Notes under the pieces: generated by a model
Database searches by the model: none
What the model was told of the DNA's origin: nothing
What the model saw: the letters and a program-made list of their open reading frames with translations, nothing else
Translations under genes and position numbers: made by a program
Assembly: GCA_023079485.1 (NCBI GenBank)
Contig: CM041090.1
Coordinates: forward strand, 35,800,874 to 35,864,873
DNA length: 64,000 nt
Source: Archilochus colubris
Lineage: Eukaryota > Chordata > Aves > Apodiformes > Trochilidae
Direction: 5' to 3'
Shown here: piece after piece, positions 12,101 through 24,848 of the stretch
How positions within the stretch are numbered: position 1 is the stretch's first letter
Layout: the number at the start of each line of letters is the position of its first letter

Positions 12101-13179
12101 GTCAGCCCAGTGTTGTTGCCCCAAAAGACCACATTCAAGGTGAAGTATTTCAGACTAAGTCAGCAAGTGCACCAGACTTGGGAAAGCAAAACCTGTCCCA
12201 CACACAGAGTCTGGTGCAGAAATCACTAACATCACCCCATATGTTATTCTTTCTGCATGAGGATTATGAGTGAACATTAGCACTTCTGTGCATGGCCACA
12301 CATCCATTCCTGACCCTGCTGACCAGAGCATCTGGTCTGATTTGCCTTGCAGGGAAAAGAGACACAACTTCTTTCTGCAAATACACACACTGAGGACAAG
12401 GATAACCACCTCTGTCTGCCATTGTCAGTAGTAGAATGAAGAGTTCATACAAAGGAAGTGTGAGAAAAAAATCCATCAACTTTGGCATTTCTTATGTTTA
12501 AGAAAATATCAGCCTAAGGATTAGTCCGAAGATGGAGGAGTGAGTTCTCTAAGTTCAGTTGAGACAAAAGTCTCCAGTTTCTTCAGAAGTTTGATCCTCA
12601 GGTACCTTAAGTTTGGGAGAAAAAGAAGAGTTGATGTCATAATGACTTCTGGATTTTATGCTGAAATTACATTTTTGGCGCCGTTAAATCCCATTGTGTG
12701 CTATGGAGGATATAATGTAATACTCATCAGAGACAGGCAGCAGTGAGGTTTCCTGGCACTAAAATCAATAGGCACTGAATAAAATGGCTCCAAATGATTT
12801 AGGATCATGCACACATCTTCTTTTTGTAAGCATAAAACCATTTGGAGAGGCATTAATTCATTAAAGGCCTCTTGAAGAATGTCATCATACTGTGTAGTCT
12901 AGGCCTGTGTACATCAAGAGCTTCATAGATTGTGGCTTTTATTAAGGAGGTTGGAGAATATAATTCTTCCTGGAGTACAACAAGCTTTAAAATACAGTGC
13001 ACTTTGAGATCAAAACAATGTTTATAGCAATGCACTTACTAAATATTTTAACATGTACAATATAAAAACATAGTGCATCCTGGGATGTGTGCTTGCGCTA
13101 CTGAAGTAGCCACTAGATTTGTCAGATCCATTACAAACCAACATGTAGGGTATTGGTATTTGTTTTAATTTCCTCCTGT
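9177..13179. other. Unique noncoding sequence
   Basis: About 4 kb with no recognised repeat and no convincing gene. The longest frame is 113 codons (10663-11004, plus), overlapped by a 92-codon minus frame, and neither has recognisable features. The part near 11030-11290 is AT-rich and dense in homeodomain-like TAATT/ATTAAA words (see findings). Confidence 0.55.
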
Positions 13180-13244
13180 GGTGTTTTTTTGTTTTGTTTT
13201 TTTGTTTGGTTGGTTGATTTGTTGATTTTGGTTTTCGTTTTTTA
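13180..13244. repeat. T/G-rich low-complexity tract
   Basis: T runs alternating with G in TTTG, TTGG and TTGA units. It reads as the reverse-complement counterpart of the A/C-rich tracts elsewhere. A hydrophobic small ORF read through it is an artefact of the TTT and GTT codons. Confidence 0.8.
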
Positions 13245-16229
13245 TTGGTGGAATATTATAATTTATTTTTATATAGAAGCACCAACCCAAAGCTCAATGC
13301 CTTTTCTCTTAGACATCTTGCAGACATCCAATTCACAGGTCTGTCTGTATTTTTACCTTTGAATACAGGCATTTATACTTTCACACCAATAACATCTTCA
13401 AGTCCCTTACTGGGAGGTGCAATATGATTCCATGAGAAGGAAAGCAGTCTGCAAATAACTGGACTTCCTTATTCCTCCACTCTATACCAACCATGGCACA
13501 GAAGGTAAAACTCAGAGGATTTCCCCCTGGACACACTGGTTGGTGGAAATCAAGGTGATTTGTGGGCTCAAATATGGGCCATCTTTGTGGGACCTACTCT
13601 AACATATTGTCTTAGACTGCAGAGCTTCAAAGCAGATTATGGTGCGTTATTTTCTCACCTAGTGGAAAGAAGCATCACCCTGCAGATAGCATCAGGACTA
13701 CACCAAATCATAGCAGTTGAAGGATCAGCCCCACTGGGTGCCTTTTGCAAATTTACCTCTGGATGTCATTTTGACCCCTGAGGACTCCCTCACATTATAG
13801 CCACAGCACATCTGATGTGGGATGTAAGGAGCAGAAACTCCATGAGATGCTTTCGCAGCAGAGAGGACAGGATCTGCCACTCTCACTTGGGTGGCAGTGC
13901 CCCCACTGGTTGCATGGGCAGTGATGGCAGCAAGGCAGGGAGCCCTCCCAATGTGCATGAGGGACTCCATCAGCTCAGCATCTGAGCAAGGCCCCTTTGA
14001 CGTATGGGCTCTCTTCCTGAGTATAGGATTGCATGTGCAGGAAGGGATGGCCTAGTCCCCTCCTCCTAGCCTGCCAAACCACAACAGAGAAGTTAATCAT
14101 TAATTTGAATACTTGCAGTAAGGCTCCTTCTTTAAAACAGATGTGTCCTCTTGAAATTTCAGAATTAACTACAGTCACCTCAGAGTTGTACAGCTTCTGA
14201 AGTTCACTGAGATACTGACACCAGGAGTGAGGACAGGTTTCCCTGGACAGAGTGCCTTGTTTTGCTGGGATGCAGCTGACTTCACACCACCCTGGAAACT
14301 CCCTGTTAGTTGGACTTGCATCATATCCAGCCTCCCCACCAGCATCTAACTGGAGCACCCAGGTCCGGACACCTTTGCACAGAGTGAAGGATCCATATAG
14401 AGGAAAGGGAACATGAAATAGGGACAAGGAATCACAGTGAAATCCTCCTGCAGGTGGAGGATTGGTAGTGAGAAGAAAGTCTAGTTATCTATGTGAGATT
14501 CTTGTGCATCTTCCAGCAAGTGAAGTTCAAAGAAAACTGCATTACTGCAAAAGCTTTGAGTTTATTCATTGAAAGTTACAAAAAAATTGCTACTCAAACT
14601 ACAAGGCCTTTTCCCTGTTAATTGAAATGCTAAACAAGTTTTTGCCTGTTCTGATTTTTTCACCATTTTACCTGTTGGCAGAAAACATTATCCTCTGTGG
14701 AATAAGCTTCAAGATATCCACAACCAAAGAGGAGCTGAAACTTCAGGATTTATTTCATGAATATTAATATTGACATACCTAACAGATTCCCTCCTTCCTT
14801 TGCTGAGTCTATATTCAGGCGTCTGAAAAGAGAAACATTCTGGGGGAGAAAACCACTGCAGGTTCCTTTTCATATCAGTTTGATATTGGGTTGCACTGTG
14901 TTTTCAATGGAGTGGGAAGTTCCCACCTTCCACCAAGTTCAGCTGAAACCACAGTGTCTTCTAAAAGAATTTTCAATCAGCCCATGGGGTGAGTACATGG
15001 TGGGAGAGGCTGGAGCAGGGGCTGGGAAGTGATGGATGGCAACGTGCTCCCATTCAAGATGCTGAAATAAAAGGGTTCCCTGCAAGAGTGTCTGTCTCTC
15101 TTGTCACACCTCCTGCCCACATGCTCTGCATCAAAGAGGCTGAGGCTTAACCTGCTGGAAAATGTTGTGTAGAAGGTGCTGTGGTGTACTCATCCAGTGG
15201 TTGGTAACTGAATATTCTCTGTGTAACTGAGTAACTAACTCATCACTGCCAAGGGCAGCCAGCTGGGTGGAGTGTCAGAGGCTGGGGATGCAGGGGAAGC
15301 TGTATTCAGCCCTTCCCCAGTGGTGCTGCCTCCCACGTGGCCACGGGTGGGAAGGTTTCCTCCTGGTGCCTCTGCAATGCCCCTGGATGAGAGCAGTAGG
15401 ATGCTCTGATAAACCTGGTGGAGCCAGGAAACTAATGAGGATGTTTTTAATTCTCCTGCAGAACACATGGTTCTCTGGCTGCTGCCTTTCAGAGCACTGC
15501 CTGACATGATGCAGACAAAGAGCACATCCTGCAGAGTCACAAGTGTGTGCTTGCTGCAAGGACCTTTCAGAGATTTTCCTACTGGTGTTTATCCCTGCTC
15601 CCCACTGACCCTTTAAACCCTGGTAGGGCAGGATCTTGTCTTCAATTGCCTGTGGTCCATGTCTGCTGCTCCCACCTATAGATCTTGAGGGTGCTTGTGA
15701 GCATCAGGTAGATTTTAAGCACAGGCTGAAATCCCAGTGAGCATCAGCACAAGCAGGCACGGGCTCAGGAACTTCAGTGAAGAAGTGTCTGCAGAAGGTC
15801 TCCTTGTGGAAAAGCAACTGCGTCATGATGTCTCATCTCATCTCAAGGGAAATGCAGAGCAATCAAGCCATTTAAGAATATATTTCAAGCTCTTCATAGC
15901 AGGTGTTAGACACTATTCTTTGGCTGCTGACAGGAAATGTGTGTGCAATTCTCCTAGGTACCAGGCTCAGGAGGCACTTCTTTAGGGCTTTCTGCTTAAA
16001 AAATTCTGCAAAGTGTAAATGGCTCTCATAAAATCAGATAGTAAATTGTCTTATCTGTTTGTCCTGAAAGTGCTCAGCCAGCTGGGTCTTTACTGCACAT
16101 CAGAGCCAGCCAACACATCGCAGGGCTGTAATGAAACTTGGGGAGGAACAGCCAAATCCAGGCTAGGAGCTCATCTTTCAAAAACTTTCTAAAGAGAAAA
16201 CTGAGTTCAAAGTCCCATCAGTTGAGGGG
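13245..16229. other. Unique noncoding sequence
   Basis: The largest frame is 150 codons on minus (13975-14427). It has no recognisable domain, signal peptide or flanking splice pattern, and its length is within chance expectation. No repeat family was recognised. Confidence 0.5.
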
Positions 16230-16281
16230 AAAAAAAAAAAAAAAACCAACCAAAAAAAAAAACCCACAACAACAAGAAGAA
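16230..16281. repeat. A/C-rich low-complexity tract
   Basis: Poly(A) run interrupted by CCAACC, then CCCACAAC and CAACAAG units. Confidence 0.85.
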
Positions 16282-18530
16282 ATCAACATTACTACAGAGG
16301 CCATATAAAAGCTTTTCTCTCACCTTGCTTTCCTGTCCTGGCCATGGGACTGAGCAATCAGGATGACAAACCAGCAGCTTGTGATGAATTCTCGAGCAGG
16401 AAAATAACCTTCCCCCAACATCAATACTGAAGTACTCCCTCCTGCTACTCATCACGGGGCCAAAGAAAATATGAAAAGAAAACCCAGCTTACACTGAAGG
16501 GAATTTTATAGCCTCTTTTCCCTCCTGTTCCCAGAATAAAGGTAATTGCATAACAAAAGCCTCTGCAGAGGAATGACAGGGGGCAATGACAGGGGACGTG
16601 TGCAGGACAACAGCAGGATTAGGAGGTTGGACTCCACATGATGTCTGGTGCAACCCTGTGCACAGCCCCCTCTCCAAAAACTCCTGTTGTGACAGTGGGC
16701 GATGATGGGGACCCTCACTGGGGATGTCCCCATGAATAGGGGCTGTCAGCACCGGTGATGGAGGCGCTGCCGGTGCAAAGTGGGAGGGAGGGGACAGCAA
16801 AAGAGGTCACCTCACAGGAGCATCTGTTGAGGCCTGGGACATATGGAGTCTTTATTTCTCCTTGTGGAGGCACGAGTGTTTTCCTCACCTTCTGCCATTG
16901 TCCTATTGTGCGAGGGGGCTGCAATCAGCTCTGGGGACAGCTGCTGCATCTAAGCTGCCTCTTTGGGGATGCCACAAAGGGCCCTGTCCCCTTCCTGAGT
17001 CACTGATGAGGACATCAATCAGACGAGTGCAGTGGGCCAGGAGGGGTGATGGAGACCTTGGGTGTGGTTACCAGGGTCCATGGAACTTGAGGCCTTTTTT
17101 ATTCTTTTTCTTTTTTAAAAAAAATTTTTCTGGAAAAAGAATGCTACGGAAAAAATCTGGTGGGCTGCACCTTTTATGAAAGGAAAAACCACCCTCCTTT
17201 TGAATTTCTGTGAATTTTGAAATATGGATATTTAAAGATGTGGAGGAAAAAAGTAGTCATCCAGAGCTAATTATACAGCTGTTGAAAAGCCCAGTAAATA
17301 TGTTACTCAGGGATATATAATACCTTTGATGTAGTTGTAATCCGACTGAAGTTATTATAGGTTTTCACAGCTGCAAAGCAATCCAGCTTAGAAAGGCTTT
17401 TTTTTTTTTTTTAATTTGCAGAAGCAGAAAAGAAATTCTGCTGCCAAAGCAAAATGAAGATCCTCATATATACACAGTAACACAGCCTAAGAAAAATTAT
17501 ACTGATGCTGAGGAGTGTAAACCTGTCCCAAGCTTTAAAAGAGTTTACTGTATAATAAACAGCATCAGTGACTCCAAAAGGGCTAGATTTCAGAAAGGCT
17601 CTTCTCTAAGACAATTAAAGCTTTAAATAATAGTGTGTCTTTGCAGTTGGGAGTTCTCTGTTCCCTTCAACCCAACAATAAGTATAAGCTATAAATGCTC
17701 TGAAAAAAATACGTACTGAGGCATGAAGTAGAGGAAGGCTGGCAGTAAACTTCCAACATTAAATTGATCATGGAAGCAATAATATCAGGAGGCTTTGTAA
17801 ATGGATGGGTTAAAAGCTGGGCTTTTATTGCTGTTTTCATTCCCCAGGGATGCGTGGTAAAACAAGCCTCCACACAGGATCTCTAGGCACTGAATGAATT
17901 ATTCACTCAGTTATGGGTCATTAAATGAGGTTGAGCAAGGACCGGTGTCCATTATTACATTGTGGTGTATAAAAAAAGACTAATTTTGTGGAAATTGGCT
18001 TGAGCATACTCTCAGGATGCCCGGCCATTTCTGACCTCCTCTAGCAGAGCAGGGAGGTTGTGAGGCACCAGAAGAGCTGCCCAAAAGAGGGTAAAAGACA
18101 TTTGAGGTTAAAAACAGATAAAAGAGAGAAAACATTAAAAATGCTCAGATGCTTATTGCAGAGGTGCCTATGCTGGTTTTAAGCTGTTGCTGCCCTGCAG
18201 CTGCATGTTGTCACCTTCATGTTGTCACCTTTCTGCATTCCCTGAGGTCAGCAGCTCCTCCTCCCAGCACCTGTGGTTGCTCACTGGGTAAGCCATAGGT
18301 GGGCACCCTTCATTTCATCTTAGAGAAATCTGCTCGCAGGTTTTGTAAGCTTTATTAAACTTCCGGTGATTTCTAAGCCAAATTCAAAGTAGACTAAAGT
18401 AAACTTTTTTGTGAGAGCTAAGTTTTCCCATCCAGCACATCACTCACCATTAAAACTGGGGCAGCCCTCTCTGCAGTGTCCAAAAGTGCTGAAATACAGT
18501 TTTGCCCTTGGTCTCACTTTATCCTTGAAG
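16282..18530. other. Unique noncoding sequence, AT-rich in the second half
   Basis: 16480-17090 is moderately GC-rich, with overlapping frames of 75-105 codons on both strands and no recognisable product. 17100-17900 is AT-rich and includes a self-complementary A/T stretch at 17114-17130 and a short poly-T at about 17398-17412. A perfect 14-bp tandem duplication lies at 18204-18231. Confidence 0.5.
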
Positions 18531-18556
18531 AAAAAAAAAAAAAAAAAAGAAAAAAA
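18531..18556. repeat. Poly-A tract
   Basis: Eighteen A, one G, then seven A. Simple homopolymer with no retrotransposon body recognisable upstream. Confidence 0.9.
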
Positions 18557-19743
18557 TCGCTTTTTACTGAGGTCTAGAAAAGGGTGAAGTTGTTGTTATC
18601 TTTGTAGTCCACATTTCTGGTGTGAGACAGGATCATGGTGAGGACAAGCCAGTCTGTGGGGCTGGAAAGCCAGCTCATCCCATAATCCAACAATATCTTG
18701 TATGATCAGAGGAAGATATGTAAACATGTCCCTGTTTGAACACAGTGTCCACCGGAATGATTTAGCCAGACTTTTACTTTAGAACATTGCAAAAAATCAA
18801 GTTAAAATTCTGGGGCATTTTTAATCAAAGGAAAAAAAGCCAGATTTTTGTTGACCTAAATGTTTTGGTAGTTATCTTGATATCTTCATGCTTGTTTAGT
18901 TGAAAAAAAAAGCCCCTAATATTTATAATTGACATTTTCTAAATTAAGTATGATGGCTTTTCAATTGAAATGACCTTCTGATTCGCAATTCAGAAGAAAA
19001 ACATTTCACAAATCCCAAAAACCAAACCAAAAAATGGTGAGTCCTAACCTCTTTCCTCCTACTCTTTCAGAGCTGTCAGAAAAGTAACAGGAAAAGAAAA
19101 AGGAGGAAACAACAAAAAAAGAAAAGGTTATTATCATGGTAACATTTCTTGCTGCTTACTCAAACAAAATTCCCAGTCCTTCAAATCCCAAGGCCCCCTT
19201 TCAGTTTTCAGTCAGACAAAGAGAAGTTAATGAGAAAGCATTCGGGGTATGAGTGAAAACTGAGAAAGGACTTCAGGACTTGTCTTAATGACTTAAAAAG
19301 ACTGTACTCTGACTGAGAAGGTATTTGTAATGAAATGTAAGACCAAGATGCAGGAAATGCAATTTAGCCTGCTATATTGCTTTTCTTAGTAATACCCTTT
19401 TTTAATGTTATTGTCGAGCCAGTCTCGAGGGGTGAGGAGGGAATAGCTGTTCTCTAGTACAGTCCTTCAATTCTGAGCCCTCAGTTCAGGCCCTTCAGGA
19501 CACTAATTACCCAAAGTTGTTATCATCTGACAGCTGTCGATGGCCTCTGCAAAATGAGGTGGTGGTGGCAGCCATGCCATGGGCATGTGTCAGCATCATA
19601 TAAACACAGCTACAGTTTGCCTGGTATTTTTCTTGTCAGCCTGAGCATTTATTTGAAACAAACTTGTGTTCTCATCCCTAGTGGGATCTGCTGCTCTTTA
19701 TATCTAGAAGAAAAGGGTGGATCACTGAAGAGCATGTTTCAGC
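18557..19743. other. Unique noncoding sequence
   Basis: AT-rich, no recognisable gene or repeat. All frames are shorter than 70 codons. Confidence 0.5.
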
Positions 19744-19905
19744 AGGGCTTGTAGTGATAGGACAAGGGGTAAGGTTATAAACTGAAAGAGAATACTTTTA
19801 GGCAAGCTGTTAGGGAGAGCATTTTTACAGTGAGAGTGGTGACACACTGGCACAGGTTATACATAGAGGTGGTAGATGTCCCATTCCTGGGGATATTTAA
19901 GGTTA
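19744..19905 (+). mobile_element. CR1 LINE fragment, ORF2 end / 3' region
   Basis: Recognisable CR1 text in order: 'gtagtgataggacaagggg', 'aaactgaaagag', 'acactggcacaggtt' and 'ccattcctggggatattta'. It stops before the usual 3' tail, so both ends are missing. The next CR1 fragment starts about 290 bp downstream in the same orientation. Confidence 0.85.
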
Positions 19906-20195
19906 ATGTCACTATGTCCCTCTGGTGTTAATGTTTCAGAACGTTGCTAGTGTCCTTCAGGCTCCAGAGATGTTACCTGGACACACTTCAGGGACACTGT
20001 CTCCAGGGAGGAAGATTAATTCAATACTTAGCACACCAACAAGCAATGAGCAGCTCCTGATCACAGGCCCATTAAGGACTTGTTCATGTTCCCCTGGGCC
20101 CTCATGTAAGACTTCAACCCATTTAGCCTTTTGTCAGCCAGTGAGTACACAGACAGGTACACAGCTCAGCTCGACGGGCAATGGACTGAAAGGGA
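19906..20195. other. Spacer between two CR1 fragments
   Basis: About 290 bp with no recognisable repeat. A 93-codon plus frame across it is not recognised. Confidence 0.5.
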
Positions 20196-20461
20196 GCTCT
20201 CAGTAAGACAAGAGGGCATGGACTTAATCTCTGCTAGGGGAGGTTTAAGTTGGATATTAGGAAAAAACTCTTTACAGAGAGGGTGATCAGACATTGGAAT
20301 GGGCTGCCCAGGGAGGTGGTGGATTCTCCGTCCCTGGATTTTTTTAAAAGAGACTGATGTGGCACTCAGTGCCATGGTCTGGTAACCACAGTGGAAGTGG
20401 ATCAAGGGTTGGACTTGATGATCCCAGAGGTCCTTTCCAACATGGATGATTCTGTGATTCT
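20196..20461 (+). mobile_element. CR1 LINE 3' end, related to the 40 kb copy
   Basis: It begins at 'taagacaagagggcatgg' and runs to 'ttctgtgattctag'. Its text, including 'cactcagtgccatggtctgg' and 'aagggttggacttgatgat', closely resembles the minus-strand copy at 40051-40737, which points to the same or a sister CR1 subfamily. It overlaps the consensus region of the fragment at 19744, so the two are separate insertions. Confidence 0.95.
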
Positions 20462-23400
20462 AGAGGACCATTGCCCAGAACTGGCTACAGAGGGAATAGG
20501 GCTGTAAGCAAGACTGCTGCTTAGCCTCATTGCTTAAATTTCTCTAAATATCACTTTTCACACTTCACAGTGAGTTGGGAATAGATTCACCAGACTTTCC
20601 TACACTGAATATGGACAGCTCTGCCTCTGTACATGTGGGTGTAGATGGCTCATGCTCCAGCTCAGTAGCTTTCAACTTGTTCAGTATCTACCACACATCA
20701 GACACTTGACCATCTTCTATGAGCAAACAGGATGGATGTGATGGTGCCAGAACCTCACTGAATTGTCCCCCCTCTGACCACTGGGCAACCCCAGGTCCAC
20801 CTGACACCTGCAAGCAGGTGTATTGCGACTACATTTTACAGGCAGCATCCAAAACAATAACATTAATAAATAGTTTTTTGGAGGAGCAGAACTAACAAGA
20901 CTCAGCCAAATTTCACCCAAGTTCTACGATCTGGGTTGTTTGAAATCCCAGGAGAAACTGTACCTTTCTCTTGAATCATTGTCCCCATGCAAGTAAGAAG
21001 GAGAGATTTTCCAAAGCAGGAGAGGACAGACATGCAAGGTCAGTCCTGCAGCCTGCTGCTTATGGCATTCAGCCAGACAAGTAGGTTTCATTTCTGTTTC
21101 CTGCTGTGGGCATATTTTTCACATTCTATCCCATTTCTGCTATGGGCACATTGGAGCTGCAGCACCCAGATGAGGTGCATCAGCAGGAACAGTGGGGTTT
21201 AACCCCCTTTCCAAAAAGTGCCCATGTGAAATAGCTGGAAATGAGGGCTGGGATGAATTAATGTGGTTAAAATCCTGTTGCTAATGGTCCCATCTTTAGG
21301 ACACAGACCTCCCTCAGGAGGGAAATCATGAGCACTAGGCTTAGATAAAGGATCATCAAGGTACTACAACATTGTGGAGCATATGCAGGTTGTTAAATGA
21401 CAGAAAATCAAGCAGGGTAAAATGAGTAATAATAAGTAAGTTACTGACTCCTCTTTTTGCATCACCTCTCCCACTCTATGAGATAGAATTTCACTCCTCT
21501 GAATATGAAAAACTGAGCCAAAAATTCCTGGCATAACTCAGTCATCCCACTAACTGTGATGAGTAACTGAAGGAAATCTAATTTGCTTCTTTTCTAGAAA
21601 TTGCACTGGAGGAGTAAAAATCAAGAAAGGGGGCGAGAAAAAATATTGTGTAATATAACATGATTTATGTACATGTCTTAGACAGATAATTCAGGCTGAA
21701 TGATGCTTAAAAGGCTATTACAGACTTGCTTCCAGCAATGAAATAGCCTGTACTGTTGTAAAATGCCTGCCCAGGGCACTTCAGTGAGTTTGGGATTCTC
21801 TTTCTAGATTAGTCAGGGGAAATAGCTGCAGTCTTTGATAATGCAACCTTCTCTTCTTGCTGGTGCTGGAACAGCTCTGTGCTGTCAGCATGAGACTGCT
21901 GGGGATGGCTGAAACATGTATTTTTAAACATGCAATTATTTTTTAAAAGCATTAGCTCTTCTCCACATATAAATATTGGGACATCTTCCAGTAGGCCAGG
22001 TGGTTGCTATCTATTTCTTAGACCCAGACTGACCCAAATGAGATGGGTAAAGTCTCTCTCCCAGGGACTGTCAGTCTGTTCATTTAGAATGTGCAGAAAT
22101 GACTGGAATTTCTTCTTTCCAGATGGAAAATGCTGATTCAGGAAAACAATTTCTTCTGGCAGGAACTTGCTGTTTGTGAGAGACCTTTTGGGAAATGCCT
22201 TTGAGCTGCAGGAATTCACATTTCTCTTGCACGGAGACCAGAGAGCAGAGATGGGCACATGGACAGGCACCCACTGCTGCTGCCACATCTCCCTGGCCCT
22301 GGCACCCAGCAGTCACACCACCCATTGGAAAGGGATCATTTTTCACTTCATTTTGCCCAGCTAATTCTGTGCAAAGGAGCAGACACCACCACCATCTGTA
22401 AAGACTGATCTAGCACACAGTCCAACCCAATTGGAAAAGGCCAGAATTATGTTGTGGCACAGCAACCCATCAGAAACCTGGCGTGCACTTTATTTCTGCA
22501 TAGGAGGAGAAAATACTGAAGACTCAGAAAAGTCCCATAGCAAAGGAACATCATTTTCCACTCAGCTTAGATAAAGGGTTTTTAAAAGCCAGTGCTGCAT
22601 TTGTCAGACATGGGCACTGAAACAAGTATAAGATGTTCATTATTAACACTCTGAAGTCCAAAAACTCCAGAGACATGGCAGAGGGGGGTTTGTCAGATGT
22701 AAAAAACAGGATAGCAGACAGCCACAGCCAAAGGAAACATCATAAACTGAAACACTGGCATATAAATTGTATAGTGAAGGTGCTATTTAGAGACACCATC
22801 TTTAAAGACCCTGTAAAAGCTCTGGAACATTTTTTTTTACACCCAAATGGTGGCATATCCAATTTTCCCTTTTCCAGTTTTAATGCTTGGATTTTGTGCA
22901 GATAACATTTAGATGAGTAAAACTGGAAGGGAAACTGCAAGCTTTCCCTATAAAATCCACAGTGCAGAAGACAGGTTTAGAACTTCTCAACCATTTTTCC
23001 ATTTTCTTGATTGAGCCCACACCTTGAAAAGAAAAATAATTGGGAGGGGCCAGCAAGGTGAAAGAACAGCTGTGTTTAACTGTTGGCTTTGGTCTGCAGC
23101 TCGATTTCCTCACACCCTTTCAGAAGGAATATCTGTGTTTAGTCTAATGGAAAGAGTCTGTCTGAAGGTGCTCCCTGCCCCATCTGGCTGGCTCAGCAAT
23201 GATGTCATTCCACACAGCATTGACCAAAGCACTTCTGAGCAGATTTTTTTCATCACTCTCCCTTTGTGTCAAGGAAATGCAAACTAGCAAACAGCAAATG
23301 CCTGCCCTGAGCTGTGCCTGCTGGGCTACAGAGGAGGATTTCCAGACTGCAGGTTTGTTTGTTTGGAAGGGAGAGCTTTTTTCCCTGAGCTGAGAAATTG

Positions 23401-24324
23401 GCATCTGTAGGTAGGTTTGAGGAGCAGTTAAGACCCCTGGGCCAAGAACATTCAGCACTTCTAAAGGACTTTACAGTGCCAAATGACATTGGGCAGAAGA
23501 CTGAATTTGCACAGGCTGATACAGGTCAAGGAAAAGAGAAGGGTGAGGAGTAGCAGGAAGATGAAACTGTTAAGCTGAAAGGATTGTGTCAAAAAGTGAC
23601 TTTTTCTCTCGGTAGCTGATACATAAAATACACTGTTGTCACTGGTTGCTTATGTTCTACTTCAATAAATAACTGGTAGCAATGGTGGATGACTTTTTAA
23701 ACCTCTCTCTCTTCACTGCCTCTCCAAAGGCATGGGATACTGATGCCCATCCATGGCCAGATGCACAGTGTTACTTTCACAACATACCTGTACACAGGTG
23801 AACCTTCATTTTGAAATGTGGAAGCTCCCAAGCTGTCTGGATCTGCCAGGTCACCCTGGTTGGACCAGAGCCCTGGGTACTGGGATGCTGGCACAGCTCA
23901 AGGGCTAGATGGTGCAAGGTGCATCCCATCCTCCCCAGTATGCACATCTAATGGCAAACGATGCACAGTGGGTATGTGGCACCAGGGCTGCCCTTAAAAA
24001 GCTCTTTGTTTACAAATGCCTTATAATGCCTGCCCTAAATTCAACCATGATCTAGAACTTCCACTTCCCATCACCCTGTCATGCAAAATGAGCAAACAAC
24101 CAGAGCAAGTGGGCAGGTATCTCCAAAAAGTGAGAACACCTTAACCTAAGGTTAAAAAAAACCAAAAAATTTGCAGAAAGCAGTGAATTATTGTTTGACT
24201 CTTTAATTTCTTTTACTGAGGTGCCTAATCTTGCTAAAAGGCTTTGTATAAAAGGTTATCCACAAAGTCTTCCACCCACGCTATGCCTGGATGCACTGCT
24301 TTCTGCCAACCAAGATGCACTGGA
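20462..24324. other. Unique noncoding sequence
   Basis: No recognised gene or repeat in about 3.9 kb. Frames of 60-104 codons overlap on both strands (for example 23024-23489) without domain features. Confidence 0.5.
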
Positions 24325-24848
24325 GTACTCCCACCTGGAGTACTGTGTCCAGTTCTGGAGTCACCAACATAAGAAGAAATGGAGCTGTTGGAGTGAGTCC
24401 AGAGGAGAGCCACAAAGATGATCAGAAGACTCAAGAACCTCTCCTGTGAAGACAGATTGAGAGAGTTAGGGTTGTTCAGCCAGGAGAAGAGAAGGCTCTC
24501 AAGAGAACTTAGAGCAGCCTTCCAGTACCTGAAAGGGATACAGGAAAGCTGAGGAGGGACTTTCTATAAGGACATGTAGCAACAGGATGAGGGGTAATGG
24601 TTTCAAACTGAAAGAGGGTAGATTTAGACTAGATATTAGGAAGAAATTTTTACCCATGAAGCTGGCAAGACATTTGAGCAGGTTGCCCAGAGAAGCTGTG
24701 GAGGCCCCATCCCTGGAGGTGTTCAAGGCCAGGTTGGATGGGGCTTTGAGCATCCTGGTCTAACGTGATGGGTCCCTGCTCATGCAAGGGGGTTGGAACT
24801 GGATGATCTTTAAGGTCCCTTCCAACCCAAACCACTCTATGATTGCAT
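24325..24848 (+). mobile_element. CR1 LINE, 3' end including ORF2 C-terminal remnant
   Basis: It opens with the ORF2 C-terminal text '[15 protein letters not shown]' (frame 24191-24421). It continues through 'gacagattgagagagttagg' and 'agatattaggaagaa', and ends with 'ccttccaacccaaaccactc' and a degenerate tail. The reading frame is broken and the copy is 5'-truncated. Confidence 0.95.

Noticed and set aside
13153..13362. Very hydrophobic 69-codon plus-strand ORF that looks like a membrane peptide
   Set aside because: The hydrophobic residues come from TTT, GTT and TTG codons of a T/G-rich low-complexity tract.
13975..14427. 150-codon minus-strand open frame
   Set aside because: No recognisable family. 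Its composition is ordinary for the region and its length is within chance.
16610..16650. 'ttggactccacatgatgtct' as a CR1 tail
   Set aside because: Only the first few bases resemble CR1. The characteristic 'ccttccaaccc' block and octamer tail are absent.
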